From CAKSNH01 sp964422725 (lineage in GTDB: Bacteria; Bacillota; Clostridia; UBA1381): DNA of 64,000 nt. A program made the translations under genes and the position numbers. Below are positions 43,272 to 51,868 of this stretch, piece by piece. Position 1 is the first letter of the stretch. Each line of letters starts with the position of its first letter. The stretch lies in contig CAYRCC010000006.1 in the NCBI GenBank assembly GCA_964422725.1, forward strand, positions 1-64,000, written 5' to 3'. The notes under the pieces are model-generated. The model saw only the letters and a program-made list of their open reading frames with translations. It had not been told where the DNA came from and searched no databases.

Positions 43272-43307
43272 AAACTCCAACCCCCCGATATTGATATGTA
43301 TATATAA

Positions 43308-43336
43308 ATTCTATCACAAATATAATAACCGCACAA
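43308..43336 (-). promoter_or_regulatory. Extended -10 promoter of tcdA
   Basis: On the minus strand TTGTGC (43336-43331), 17 bases, TAGAAT (43313-43308), with TGA directly before the -10. The start would be near 43301, about 30 bases before the tcdA start codon. Confidence 0.6.
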
Positions 43337-43347
43337 GACAGTTAAAT

Positions 43348-43409
43348 AAATTAGGAATTAAAAACTCCTCACTCCACACTCCACACTCCTCACTCCACGC
43401 TCCTAATTT
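43348..43409. repeat. Heptamer tandem array flanked by inverted repeats
   Basis: Six consecutive 7-base units at 43364-43405 follow the pattern ACTCCWC, the last one diverged (GCTCCTA). The array is flanked by AAATTAGGA (43348-43356) and its complement TCCTAATTT (43401-43409). Confidence 0.8.
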
Positions 43410-43458
43410 TTTACGTATTATTTTCCTTTTCACAGAATAACCTTTAATAAATCAGAAA

Positions 43459-43479
43459 TTTCTAATTTCTCATTTCTAA
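43459..43479. repeat. Second heptamer tandem array before the ATPase gene
   Basis: Three 7-base units (TTTCTAA, TTTCTCA, TTTCTAA) occur in tandem 22 bases before the ATPase start codon. They are preceded by the palindrome AGAAATTTCT (43454-43463). Confidence 0.6.
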
Positions 43480-43500
43480 TCTTTAACGGGGGGAAAATAA

Positions 43501-46080
43501 ATGATATGGCATAACCTTACTGTCGCACAAACCGCACAACTGCTCAACTCCGACCCGAAAAACGGTCTTTCGCAGTCCGACGCACTTTCGCGCCTTAAAG
43601 AAAACGGCGAAAACAAGCTTGACGAGAAGAAACCGCCGTCCTTCCTTTCGCGGTTTGCCGCACAGTTTAACGACTTTATGATTATAATACTGCTCGCCGC
43701 CGCGGCTATATCGTTCGCGCTTTCGCTTATACGCGGCGAAACCGACTTTGCCGACCCTGTTATTATACTCGTAATTGTAGTTTTAAATGCACTTTTGGGA
43801 GTGATACAGGAAAGCCGCGCCGAAAAGGCTCTTGAGGCACTGAAAAAAATATCCGCACCGACCGCCACGGTAATCCGCGGCGGCAAAATGTGCACAATAC
43901 CGGCCGCACACGTGGTTACGGGCGACTTGCTCTGTCTGCATGCCGGTGACCTGATTGCCGCCGATGCGCGGCTTGTCACCTGTGAAAATCTGCAAACCGA
44001 TGAGTCGTCGCTCACAGGCGAATCCACTCCCGTATCCAAAGACTGCCAAAGCGTGCTTGCACCGTCCACACCGCCTGCCGACCGTTCAAACCTTGTTTTG
44101 TCGTCAAGCTCGGTGCTCACCGGTCACGCAACCGCAATTGCGGTGCGCACGGGTATGCAGACCGAAGTGGGACGTATTGCCGATATGATAATGTCGGTGC
44201 AAAGCGAACAAACCCCATTGCAGAAAAAGCTCTCAGATGTCGGAAAGGTTCTCGGCATATCCGCGCTGCTCATATGCGCATTGGTGTTTGTACTCGGCAT
44301 TTTCCGCTCCGTCGCGCCGTTTGAAATGTTTATGACATCGGTAAGTCTTGCGGTGGCGGCAATTCCGGAGGGGCTTGCCGCAATAGTTACCATAATGCTT
44401 GCTATCGGCGTACAGCGTATGGTGCGAAAAAACGCAATTATACGCAACCTGCCGTCGGTGGAAACACTGGGCAGTGCCTCCGTTATATGTTCCGACAAAA
44501 CCGGCACGCTCACGCAGAACAAAATGAAAGTTACGCGGATAGAGAGCAATGACGACCTTTTAACGCTGACCCTTGCCGCGCTGTGCTGTAACTGCACCTC
44601 CGACGGCGATACTCTCGGCGCAAGTCCGACCGAGCGCGCAATTATAACCGCCGCCGAAAACAGCGGTCTTTCAAAATCCGCCCTCGACAAAGCGTATCCG
44701 CGCATTTCTGAAATTCCGTTCGACTCAAACCGCAAGCTGATGTCAACCGCAAACCGTTACGAGAAATCGCGCCGTATGATTACCAAAGGCGCACCCGACA
44801 TACTCATAAGCCGCTGTACGCATTACTTTGACGGCAAAAACCGCATACCCCTCGACAGCGCAAAACGCGCCCAAATCATCGCCGCAAATGCGGATATGGC
44901 AAACAAGGCGCTCAGGGTAATCGCTGTCGGTTTCCGCGATTTGGGCGAAAGCGAAAAGCCTGTCGAGGCAAATCTTACCTTTGTCGGACTTATCGGTATG
45001 ATTGACCCGCCGCGCCCGGAAGTTGTTTCGGCTGTTGCGGTTTGCAAAAAAGCGGGCATACGCCCCGTTATGATTACCGGCGACCACATACTCACCGCCG
45101 CCGCAATAGCGCGCGAAATAGGAATTATGGACGAAAAATCAAATGCTATGACAGGGGCGGAGCTTGACCGGCTGAGTCAGGCACAGCTTGAAAAAACCAT
45201 AAGAAATTACAGTGTATTCGCAAGAGTAACTCCCGAACATAAGGTACGTATTGTAAAGGCGTGGAAAGCTGTCGGGGAAACGGTTGCAATGACGGGCGAC
45301 GGTGTAAACGATGCGCCCGCGCTCAAGGCGGCGGATATAGGCTGTGCAATGGGTATAACCGGTACGGACGTTGCAAAGGGTGCGGCGGATATGATTTTAA
45401 CCGACGACAATTTTGCCACAATTGTGGAGGCGGTACGTCAGGGGCGCGGAATATACGCAAACATAAAAAAGGCTGTACAATTCCTGCTGTCAAGCAATAT
45501 CGGCGAAATTCTCACTGTTTTTGCCGGACTTATGCTCAACCGCACCTCACCGCTCGCGGCAATACAGCTTTTATGGGTTAATCTCGTCACCGATTCACTT
45601 CCGGCAATCGCGCTCGGACTTGACCCCGCGGATAAATTCGTAATGCAGCGGCCGCCGCACAGCTCGCGCAAGGGACTGTTTGCTGACGGACTCGGCGGAA
45701 TCATTGTGCTTGAGGGGTTAATGATAGGTGCGCTTGCGCTTGTTGCGTTTTCTGTCGGCGCGAGTATTTTTGACGGATACGGACACGACGCGCTTACAGG
45801 GCGCACAATGGCGTTTTGCGTACTCAGTCTGTCACAGCTTGTTCACGCATTTAATATGCGCAGTGAACACTCGCTGTTTTCCGTCGGAATTTTTACCAAC
45901 AAGTATCTTATAGGTGCGTTTCTGGCAGGTGTTCTGCTGCAGGTGTCGGTAGTCAACACGGCATTTGCGGCGGCTGTATTCAAGGTCGCGCCGCTCAATG
46001 CGGAGCAATGGCTGATAGTTGCTTTTTTGTCGTTTTTACCGTTGGCAATAGTGGAACTGTCAAAGCGGTTTCAAAATTGA
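43501..46080 (+). CDS. P-type Ca2+-transporting ATPase (PacL-like, type IIA)
   Basis: An 859-residue cation pump with about ten transmembrane helices. The actuator domain has DESSLTGESTPVSKD. The phosphorylated aspartate is Asp332 in CSDKTGTLTQNKM. The metal-site helix 4 has AAIPEGLAAIVTIMLA, the hinge is MTGDGVNDAPALKAADIG, and helix 6 has LLWVNLVTDSLPAIALGLDP, as in SERCA-like calcium pumps. The N-terminal cation-ATPase domain (LTVAQTAQLLNSDPKNGLSQ) is complete. GGGGGG 7 bases before the ATG supports the start. It is transcribed alone and ends at a bidirectional terminator. Confidence 0.94.
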   Translation: MIWHNLTVAQTAQLLNSDPKNGLSQSDALSRLKENGENKLDEKKPPSFLSRFAAQFNDFMIIILLAAAAISFALSLIRGETDFADPVIILVIVVLNALLGVIQESRAEKALEALKKISAPTATVIRGGKMCTIPAAHVVTGDLLCLHAGDLIAADARLVTCENLQTDESSLTGESTPVSKDCQSVLAPSTPPADRSNLVLSSSSVLTGHATAIAVRTGMQTEVGRIADMIMSVQSEQTPLQKKLSDVGKVLGISALLICALVFVLGIFRSVAPFEMFMTSVSLAVAAIPEGLAAIVTIMLAIGVQRMVRKNAIIRNLPSVETLGSASVICSDKTGTLTQNKMKVTRIESNDDLLTLTLAALCCNCTSDGDTLGASPTERAIITAAENSGLSKSALDKAYPRISEIPFDSNRKLMSTANRYEKSRRMITKGAPDILISRCTHYFDGKNRIPLDSAKRAQIIAANADMANKALRVIAVGFRDLGESEKPVEANLTFVGLIGMIDPPRPEVVSAVAVCKKAGIRPVMITGDHILTAAAIAREIGIMDEKSNAMTGAELDRLSQAQLEKTIRNYSVFARVTPEHKVRIVKAWKAVGETVAMTGDGVNDAPALKAADIGCAMGITGTDVAKGAADMILTDDNFATIVEAVRQGRGIYANIKKAVQFLLSSNIGEILTVFAGLMLNRTSPLAAIQLLWVNLVTDSLPAIALGLDPADKFVMQRPPHSSRKGLFADGLGGIIVLEGLMIGALALVAFSVGASIFDGYGHDALTGRTMAFCVLSLSQLVHAFNMRSEHSLFSVGIFTNKYLIGAFLAGVLLQVSVVNTAFAAAVFKVAPLNAEQWLIVAFLSFLPLAIVELSKRFQN

Positions 46081-46128
46081 CCGCAAAATGATTTTCAAAC
46101 ATTACATAAAACAGTCCCGTAAAAACAA

Positions 46129-46174
46129 AAAACTCCCGAAACACAGCTTGATTTTGCTGTGTTTCGGGAGTTTT
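46129..46174. terminator. Bidirectional intrinsic terminator after the ATPase gene
   Basis: A 19-base perfect stem (arms of AAAACTCCCGAAACACAGC and its complement) with an eight-base loop has A-rich sequence before it and a T-run after it, so it works on both strands. Its core equals the stem at 3405-3448. Confidence 0.88.
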
Positions 46175-46245
46175 TTGCGCAATATTTTTTTTGAAAGCTA
46201 TTTTACCGCAACCCTATTCGGCGTGCAGACTTATCGGTTTTGTTT

Positions 46246-46342
46246 GTTTCGCCGTCTGCGGACAGCGATTTACGGCTCTGCCTTAAAATCCGCAAACTGC
46301 CGAACAGTTCCGACAAACTCATTTTTTACAGTCTAAAGGGGC
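46246..46342. repeat. Mosaic palindromic repeat element, degraded copy 2
   Basis: The order of motifs matches 3154-3335: GTTTCG, a CGCCGTC-TGCG-GACAGCG near-hairpin, TTTACGGCTCTGCCTTAAA, ATCCGCAA, then TACAGTCTAAAGG. Several stem positions are mismatched, unlike copy 1. No gene is seen in 46081-46366. Confidence 0.65.
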
Positions 46343-46359
46343 ATATTTCTACGCCCCTT
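46336..46359 (-). terminator. Possible terminator hairpin after the mcp gene
   Basis: AAGGGGC and GCCCCTT form a seven-base stem with a 10-base loop eight bases past the mcp stop codon. The minus-strand downstream sequence is not T-rich, so termination may be partial, with the 46129-46174 hairpin as backup. Confidence 0.5.
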
Positions 46360-46366
46360 CAATAAA

Positions 46367-48547
46367 TCAATATTTATCGTCATACGAAACCGTATCCGCC
46401 GTAAAACTCATACCGGCGAACGGGTCTTCCTCAAACTCCGCACCGTCGCCGGACTGCTCGTCAAACGGCTGTGCAAAATCAAACCCAAAACTCGACTGCT
46501 CATCTTTCGCAAGCTTAAACCTGGAAACAATGTTCTCCAAAACCTGTGCAAGTCCGGACAACTCCTCACTTGCCGCCGCACTCTCCTCTGCTGTGGCAGA
46601 ATTAGTCTGTATGACTCTCGAAATCTCGTCAACGCTGACTACAACCTTAGATGCCGCCTCAGCCTGTGAGTTTGATGCGTCCGCAATTTGCTCTATCTTT
46701 TCCGTAACCTCGTTTACAAGCTCAACAACCCGTTCAAATTCTCTGCTCGTTTCATTGGCAAGGCTAACGCCCGACTCAACAATTTCAACCGTATCCTCAA
46801 TCAATTCGCCCGTTTCCTGTGCCGCCGCCGCGCTCTTAACGGCAAGATTTCTCACTTCCTCCGCAACTATCGCAAAGCCTTTGCCGTGCGAACCGGCTCT
46901 TGCCGCCTCGACTGTAGCGTTCAGCGCAAGTATATTGGTCTGGAATGCAAAATTGTCTATCGTCTTAACTACTTTTTCCATCTTAACCGTCATTTCGTTA
47001 ATCCTAGCCATAGCCTCGCTCAGACTCGCCATCGTATTCTGACCTTCAACCACAATTTTATTTGAGTCAAGTGCCAAATTGCTTGCCGCCGTCGCATACT
47101 GCGCATTGTTTGAAATCTGCCCCGTAATATCTTTAACCAAATCCGACAGCTGTTCAATCTCGCTCGCCTGCTCCGTAGCACCCTGACTGAGTGCCTGTGC
47201 GCCGTCGGAAACCTGACTCGCACCGCCGGAAACTTCCTCCGCCGACACCATAATATTCGCCATCGACTGATTAATTTCCTTGCATATATGAATGAGCGAC
47301 TGCTTAATCTGTACCAAATCACCCTTATATTCAAGTGTCGGACGTGCTGTCAGGTCACCCCTTGCAATGGATTCAAGCACGTCGTCCATCTCTCCTATGT
47401 ACTGCTTGAGCATCTCCGACGTACCCTCAAGTGCGCTTGCAAGCTCGCCTATTTCGTCCTTTGACTTTACTCCGAGGTCAAGTCTTTCACTGCGGCTGAG
47501 TCCTATGTCGCCGCTGCTTATTCTGTTTGCCGCCATAGTTACTTTTTTAATAGGATTGCTCAATATCCTCTTAACGAACCAAAGCGCAAAAATCACAAAT
47601 ATTATTGTGACAACCGTGGTTATGAGTGAGGTGGTAAGTCTTAATCTGTTCGCTTTGGCAACCGCCTCCTGTGTCGACACACCGCTGAACAGCATACCAA
47701 CCGTCTTATTCTCATTATCCACAATTGGCGAATATACAGACGCATAGTTGTGTCCGAACAGCTTGTTCTGCAAAGCCATATCCTCCTGACCTTCCATAAC
47801 ATGCTTTATTACGTCATCGGCCGCCTTAGTACCCACTACCTCGTTGCCGTTATTGTCGCGCAGTGTCGACACTACACGCGTATCGTCAACGAAAATGGTA
47901 TATTGGTGTCCGTGCGAGTCGTGCAATGTGTTTATCGTCTTGCCGCCCGCCAAATCGTCACAGGTGATTATCGCACCCACAACATTGCCGTCTGCCCTTA
48001 TCGGCACCGCAACCGCGTGTACCAGCTGTGACTGAAAGTCCTTTATGTATGTGTTACTGCTGCCGCCGCCGAGTGCGTTTTTGATAAGCGAAATTTGACT
48101 GTAGTCCTCCCCTACACTGCCCGATGCGGAATTATACACAGACTTACCCTCCGCATCAACAACAATCGTAAAGCTGATCTTGTCCGTAGACAACATAGAG
48201 TCTATACTTTTTTCTATGTTTTTTGTATCCTTGTTTTGAACAAACTCCTGCACACCCTCGTCAGCCGCAATCATCTCCGACACTGCCGCCATTTCAGCCG
48301 CACTGGACGTTAAATAGTCCTTGAGAGTCAGCATACCCTGTCTTCCGTTTTCAAGCAGCTGTTCCTCGATAAGATTAATGTAAAATCTTACCGCTGTCGT
48401 GTTACAGGTCGAAACAACCAGCATCATAACAATTGACATAATTGATACCTTTGCGCCCAAAGTGTTGAGCTTACTAAGTATGCTCTTTTTCTTTTTTGTA
48501 CTGTTCTGCATTTCAATTTTTCCGCCGTTTTTAGACATAAAGCCCAT
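46367..48547 (-). CDS. Methyl-accepting chemotaxis protein with Cache-type sensor
   Basis: A 726-residue chemoreceptor. Transmembrane helix 1 lies near residues 34-56. An extracellular Cache-type domain (about 60-300) holds DKISFTIVVDAEGKSVYNSA. Helix 2 lies near 308-330, followed by HAMP (ILSNPIKKVTMAANRISSGD). The long cytoplasmic signalling hairpin tip is NFAFQTNILALNATVEAARA, with adaptation helices on each side. There is no C-terminal CheR-binding pentapeptide; the tail is acidic. The ATG at 48547 or one three codons later may be used. It is the last gene of the chemotaxis operon. Confidence 0.94.
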   Translation of the reverse strand: MGFMSKNGGKIEMQNSTKKKKSILSKLNTLGAKVSIMSIVMMLVVSTCNTTAVRFYINLIEEQLLENGRQGMLTLKDYLTSSAAEMAAVSEMIAADEGVQEFVQNKDTKNIEKSIDSMLSTDKISFTIVVDAEGKSVYNSASGSVGEDYSQISLIKNALGGGSSNTYIKDFQSQLVHAVAVPIRADGNVVGAIITCDDLAGGKTINTLHDSHGHQYTIFVDDTRVVSTLRDNNGNEVVGTKAADDVIKHVMEGQEDMALQNKLFGHNYASVYSPIVDNENKTVGMLFSGVSTQEAVAKANRLRLTTSLITTVVTIIFVIFALWFVKRILSNPIKKVTMAANRISSGDIGLSRSERLDLGVKSKDEIGELASALEGTSEMLKQYIGEMDDVLESIARGDLTARPTLEYKGDLVQIKQSLIHICKEINQSMANIMVSAEEVSGGASQVSDGAQALSQGATEQASEIEQLSDLVKDITGQISNNAQYATAASNLALDSNKIVVEGQNTMASLSEAMARINEMTVKMEKVVKTIDNFAFQTNILALNATVEAARAGSHGKGFAIVAEEVRNLAVKSAAAAQETGELIEDTVEIVESGVSLANETSREFERVVELVNEVTEKIEQIADASNSQAEAASKVVVSVDEISRVIQTNSATAEESAAASEELSGLAQVLENIVSRFKLAKDEQSSFGFDFAQPFDEQSGDGAEFEEDPFAGMSFTADTVSYDDKY

Positions 48548-48619
48548 CTCTTAATCAAACCCCACTTAATTTATTCATTTTATACCTATAAACTTATATT
48601 AATGCTCTGTAAATCTTCC

Positions 48620-49114
48620 TTAATTGTCTTTCATTATCACGGATACCTTTTCCGAATCAAACACTTTTGTAGGATCCAGAATCATAACAATTTTACCGTC
48701 CGCACGCGCCACTCCCTCAACAAAGTTGTTAGCATAGCTTTCTGTCGCCTTAGGTGCAGGCGATACTCCGCACTCGGCAAAATCGGTTATATCCGACACT
48801 CTGTCCACCAATATACCGTAATGACTGCCGTTATAATCCGTAATTATGCAATAATTGTTTTTGTCAACCTGAGTGTTGCCGCTGCCGAGTATCATTCTGA
48901 AATCAATAATGGTTACAGTCATACCGCGCAAATCAACCACGCCCCTCGCAAAATCCGGATACCCCGGAACGGGAGTAATCGACGAAATAGAAACTATTTC
49001 TTCAATATATTTTATATGCATTGCGTATTTGCCGTCATCAATATCAAATAAAATATACTTATTCGCCTCGTCCTCAAACATATCCTCATCATCTGTCGAA
49101 ACATCGTAATTCAT
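48620..49114 (-). CDS. cheW: Chemotaxis coupling protein CheW, second copy
   Basis: A 164-residue CheW with an acidic N-terminal extension of about 18 residues (DVSTDDEDMFEDEANK). The fold shows KYILFDIDDGKYAMHIKYIE, GVVDLRGMTVTIIDFR, and YGILVDRVSDI. It bridges receptors and CheA. The ATG at 49114 is preceded by AGGTGA at about 5 bases. It lies between cheB and the mcp gene and differs clearly from the CheW at 51274-51726. Confidence 0.93.
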   Translation of the reverse strand: MNYDVSTDDEDMFEDEANKYILFDIDDGKYAMHIKYIEEIVSISSITPVPGYPDFARGVVDLRGMTVTIIDFRMILGSGNTQVDKNNYCIITDYNGSHYGILVDRVSDITDFAECGVSPAPKATESYANNFVEGVARADGKIVMILDPTKVFDSEKVSVIMKDN

Positions 49115-49128
49115 AAATATCACCTCAC

Positions 49129-50247
49129 CTATTTATTAAGAAAATTCATAAGCACGCCCGGTATTGCCTCAAGCTCCGCCTGCACCGCCACCGCGCCTAT
49201 ATTGTAGCTCACCTTCGGCATACCGTACACAACACAGCTTTTTTCGTCCTGTCCTATTGTGTACGAGCCTTTCTTTTTCATATTCAAAAGACCCTTTGCG
49301 CCGTCACTGCCCATACCCGTCAGGATTATTCCCACAGCCTTTGCGCCTATTGTTTCGGCAACCGAATCAAACAGCACGTCAACCGACGGCGCGTGTCCGC
49401 TCACCTTTTCCCCCGGTTCACACTTAACATAATAGCCTTTTGAATCCTTCTTCACGCGCATCTGTAATGCACCCGGCGCAATCAGCACTTTGCCGCGCTC
49501 TATGTAATCGCCCGACTCTGCCTCTTTAACCTCCATATTGCATATATTGTTCGCACGCTTTGCGTACATCGCCGTAAAGCCCGGCGGCATATGCTGAACG
49601 ATTACAATACCCGGCATATTTGCCGGCAAATCCTTGATAACCGCCAAAATCGCCTCCGTACCGCCGGTCGATGCGCCAATTGCGACAACCACATCGTCGC
49701 GTGTTGTTTTAAGCACAGGCTTTGACAATATGTTGACAGGCTTTATCACCTGTCTTGCCGTCGACGACGGTGTCGTCTTTTCGCGTTCGGGCACAGCCGT
49801 ACTCCTTGCGGCCGCTGTCGGACGCGCCGGCGCGGTTTTGCCCGCGCTGACTTTCAGCTTCGCAACCGATGCAATCTTCGCTTTAACTATAAGCTCTTTT
49901 GCAAACAAATCCACCTTGCGCCCCTCGGTAGGCTTTGTCACAAACTCAACCGCGCCGGCATTCAGCGCATCAAACACGTTTTCGCTGACAGAGCTCACAA
50001 CAACCACCGGCATAGGTGATTCCGCCATCAGCTTTTTCAAAAAGTCAATACCGTTCATCTTAGGCATATGAACGTCAAGCGTCAGCAAGGTAGGTTTAAG
50101 CTGTTCGATTTTTGACATTGCCTCAATCGGGTCGGCGGCAGTACCGACAACCTCAATATCAGGGTCAGCCGACAGATACCTCGAAACGCTTTCACGAAAA
50201 ATCATTGAATCGTCTATAACCAATATTCTAATTTTTGATTTTAACAT
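49129..50247 (-). CDS. cheB: Chemotaxis protein-glutamate methylesterase CheB
   Basis: A 372-residue response regulator-esterase. The receiver domain (about 5-125) has its phosphoacceptor at Asp58 in LLTLDVHMPKMNGIDF. An Ala/Pro/Arg-rich linker follows. The methylesterase domain (about 185-372) holds the catalytic serine in AIGASTGGTEA, the histidine in VIVQHMPPGF, and the aspartate in TGMGSDGAKG. It removes methyl groups added by CheR. It lies 6 bases after cheR. Confidence 0.96.
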   Translation of the reverse strand: MLKSKIRILVIDDSMIFRESVSRYLSADPDIEVVGTAADPIEAMSKIEQLKPTLLTLDVHMPKMNGIDFLKKLMAESPMPVVVVSSVSENVFDALNAGAVEFVTKPTEGRKVDLFAKELIVKAKIASVAKLKVSAGKTAPARPTAAARSTAVPEREKTTPSSTARQVIKPVNILSKPVLKTTRDDVVVAIGASTGGTEAILAVIKDLPANMPGIVIVQHMPPGFTAMYAKRANNICNMEVKEAESGDYIERGKVLIAPGALQMRVKKDSKGYYVKCEPGEKVSGHAPSVDVLFDSVAETIGAKAVGIILTGMGSDGAKGLLNMKKKGSYTIGQDEKSCVVYGMPKVSYNIGAVAVQAELEAIPGVLMNFLNK

Positions 50248-50253
50248 AGCTCT

Positions 50254-51057
50254 TTACCTCTTCTGATATACTGCCGGCATAATATACTTATACTTAATCG
50301 TTTCCTTTTCAAGGTACTCCGAATGTCCTATAAACAAATAACCGCCCGGCTCGGTAGCCTCATAAAATTTGTTTACAAGCTCGTGCTTTGTCTTTGAATC
50401 GAAGTATATCATTACGTTTCTGCAAAATATAACATGGAATTTCCGTTTAAAATTGAAATCGTCCATAAGGTTAAATTTGCGGTAGATGATATTGTTACGC
50501 ACACTGTCCACAAATTTGTAGCCGCCCTCGCACGGCACCAAAAATTTGCGCCTGTCCGCCGCCGGAAACGCCTCAACCGCCTCGGCGGAATACACACCCT
50601 TCTTTGCCATCTCCAAAACTCTGTCGGATATATCCGTCGCCAAAATCCGCGTATCCCAGCCGCTGTTTGTGCCGAAATAATCGCAATTAAGCATTGCAAG
50701 CGTAGACGGTTCTTCCCCCGACGAACAGCCGGCACTCCAAATACCGATGCTTTTATTTTTTACGGTTTTTTCCAATTCCGGCAGTACATTGTTTTTATAA
50801 AAATCAAAATGGGCGGTTTCACGCATAAAGTATGTATGATTCGTAGTCAGCTTGTTTACCAGCACAGTAAGCTCCGCGCCCGTTTTATCGTTGTAAACGC
50901 TGTTTAAATAGTCCCTGAAATTCGTAAACCCCTTTGCAATCAGCATATTGCTCAGCCGACCTTCGATAAGCTGTCGTTTTTTGGAAAGGTCTATACCGTA
51001 TTTATCATACATAAATGCTTTTAATTCTTCAAATTCATCTTGACGAATAGTAAGCAT
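50254..51057 (-). CDS. cheR: Chemotaxis protein methyltransferase CheR
   Basis: A 267-residue SAM-dependent methyltransferase that methylates receptor glutamates. The N-terminal helical domain (FKAFMYDKYGIDLSKKRQL-like start) contacts the substrate helix. THTYFMRE-type signature (TTNHTYFMRETAHFDFY) and the SAM site IWSAGCSSGEEPSTLAM are present, as is VIFCRNVMIYFD. The gene follows a terminator at 51144-51182 and may have reduced or separate transcription. Confidence 0.96.
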   Translation of the reverse strand: MLTIRQDEFEELKAFMYDKYGIDLSKKRQLIEGRLSNMLIAKGFTNFRDYLNSVYNDKTGAELTVLVNKLTTNHTYFMRETAHFDFYKNNVLPELEKTVKNKSIGIWSAGCSSGEEPSTLAMLNCDYFGTNSGWDTRILATDISDRVLEMAKKGVYSAEAVEAFPAADRRKFLVPCEGGYKFVDSVRNNIIYRKFNLMDDFNFKRKFHVIFCRNVMIYFDSKTKHELVNKFYEATEPGGYLFIGHSEYLEKETIKYKYIMPAVYQKR

Positions 51058-51143
51058 ACAATCGCGCCCCTTTACACTATGATGTTAAAGCCGCACACAC
51101 GCTGTGCCGGCTTGAAAACTGATATCGCAATCAGCTGCACAAA

Positions 51144-51182
51144 AAAATTGCGTTGCCGTATATACCAAAACAACGCAATTTT
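51144..51182 (-). terminator. Intrinsic terminator between cheW and cheR
   Basis: A perfect 12-base stem (AAAATTGCGTTG/CAACGCAATTTT) with a 15-base loop is followed on the minus strand by a run of T. It lies 91 bases after the cheW stop and splits the chemotaxis operon. Confidence 0.8.
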
Positions 51183-51273
51183 AATATACATTATTTGAGT
51201 ATATCTGAAAATGAATTTATTAATTTTCAAAAGTCCATTAACTGAATTAACATTTCAGATTCTACCTTAAATT

Positions 51274-51726
51274 TTATATACCCAAGAATTTTTCGCAATC
51301 AATAAACATAATTGTTTCATCGTTTATTTTTGCAATTGACCTCAAATATTGGTCAGTATCCTTTTCATTTTTATAAGGTGACATTTCGTCTTCCTTTGCG
51401 TCAACAACATCTCTGACCAAATCTACAAGCAATGCAATCGTCGTACCCTTAAATTCCACAATAACAAAGCTGGTCTTATAATCAAACTCAATCTGCTCCA
51501 ATCCAAACTTTTTGCGTACGCTGATAACCGGTATAGGCTTACCTCTCAGGTTAATCACGCCCTCCAAAAAATCCGGAACCTTAGGAACCTTTGTCATTGT
51601 CTGGATACCGATAATTTCTTTAACATGCTCCAGCTCAATTGCCAATATGTCATCTCCCAAAGGGAAAGTCAAATATCTATCCTTTAAGGTAGACTGTTCA
51701 TCAATGCTCGCTTCATTATATGCCAT
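51274..51726 (-). CDS. cheW: Chemotaxis coupling protein CheW, first copy
   Basis: A 150-residue CheW: RYLTFPLGDDILAIELEHVK, GVINLRGKPIPVISVRKKFG and VDLVRDVVDAKEDEM match the double SH3-like fold. It lies 143 bases after the cheA stop; I see no clear promoter in that spacer. The gene ends 91 bases before the terminator at 51144-51182. Confidence 0.95.
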   Translation of the reverse strand: MAYNEASIDEQSTLKDRYLTFPLGDDILAIELEHVKEIIGIQTMTKVPKVPDFLEGVINLRGKPIPVISVRKKFGLEQIEFDYKTSFVIVEFKGTTIALLVDLVRDVVDAKEDEMSPYKNEKDTDQYLRSIAKINDETIMFIDCEKFLGI

Positions 51727-51868
51727 TATATACTCTCCCCCTATGAATTAATTATAACAAAATTTACGATAATAACTTCCGCACGGCAAAATTTGCTTAA
51801 ACTGTGTTTTGCCCCGCACCGCATATGTATCGGCAGCCGACGAAACCGCATACAGCCGTCTGCCGCTT

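Noticed and set aside
41640..43307. 555-residue open frame on the plus strand
   Set aside because: It lies opposite the RAYT-like, membrane-protein and tcdA genes, all with clear motifs and ribosome-binding sites, and its translation has Arg/His/Tyr-rich shadow composition.
43476..44120. 214-residue minus-strand frame opposite the ATPase start
   Set aside because: Ser/Arg-rich antisense shadow of a conserved P-type ATPase gene.
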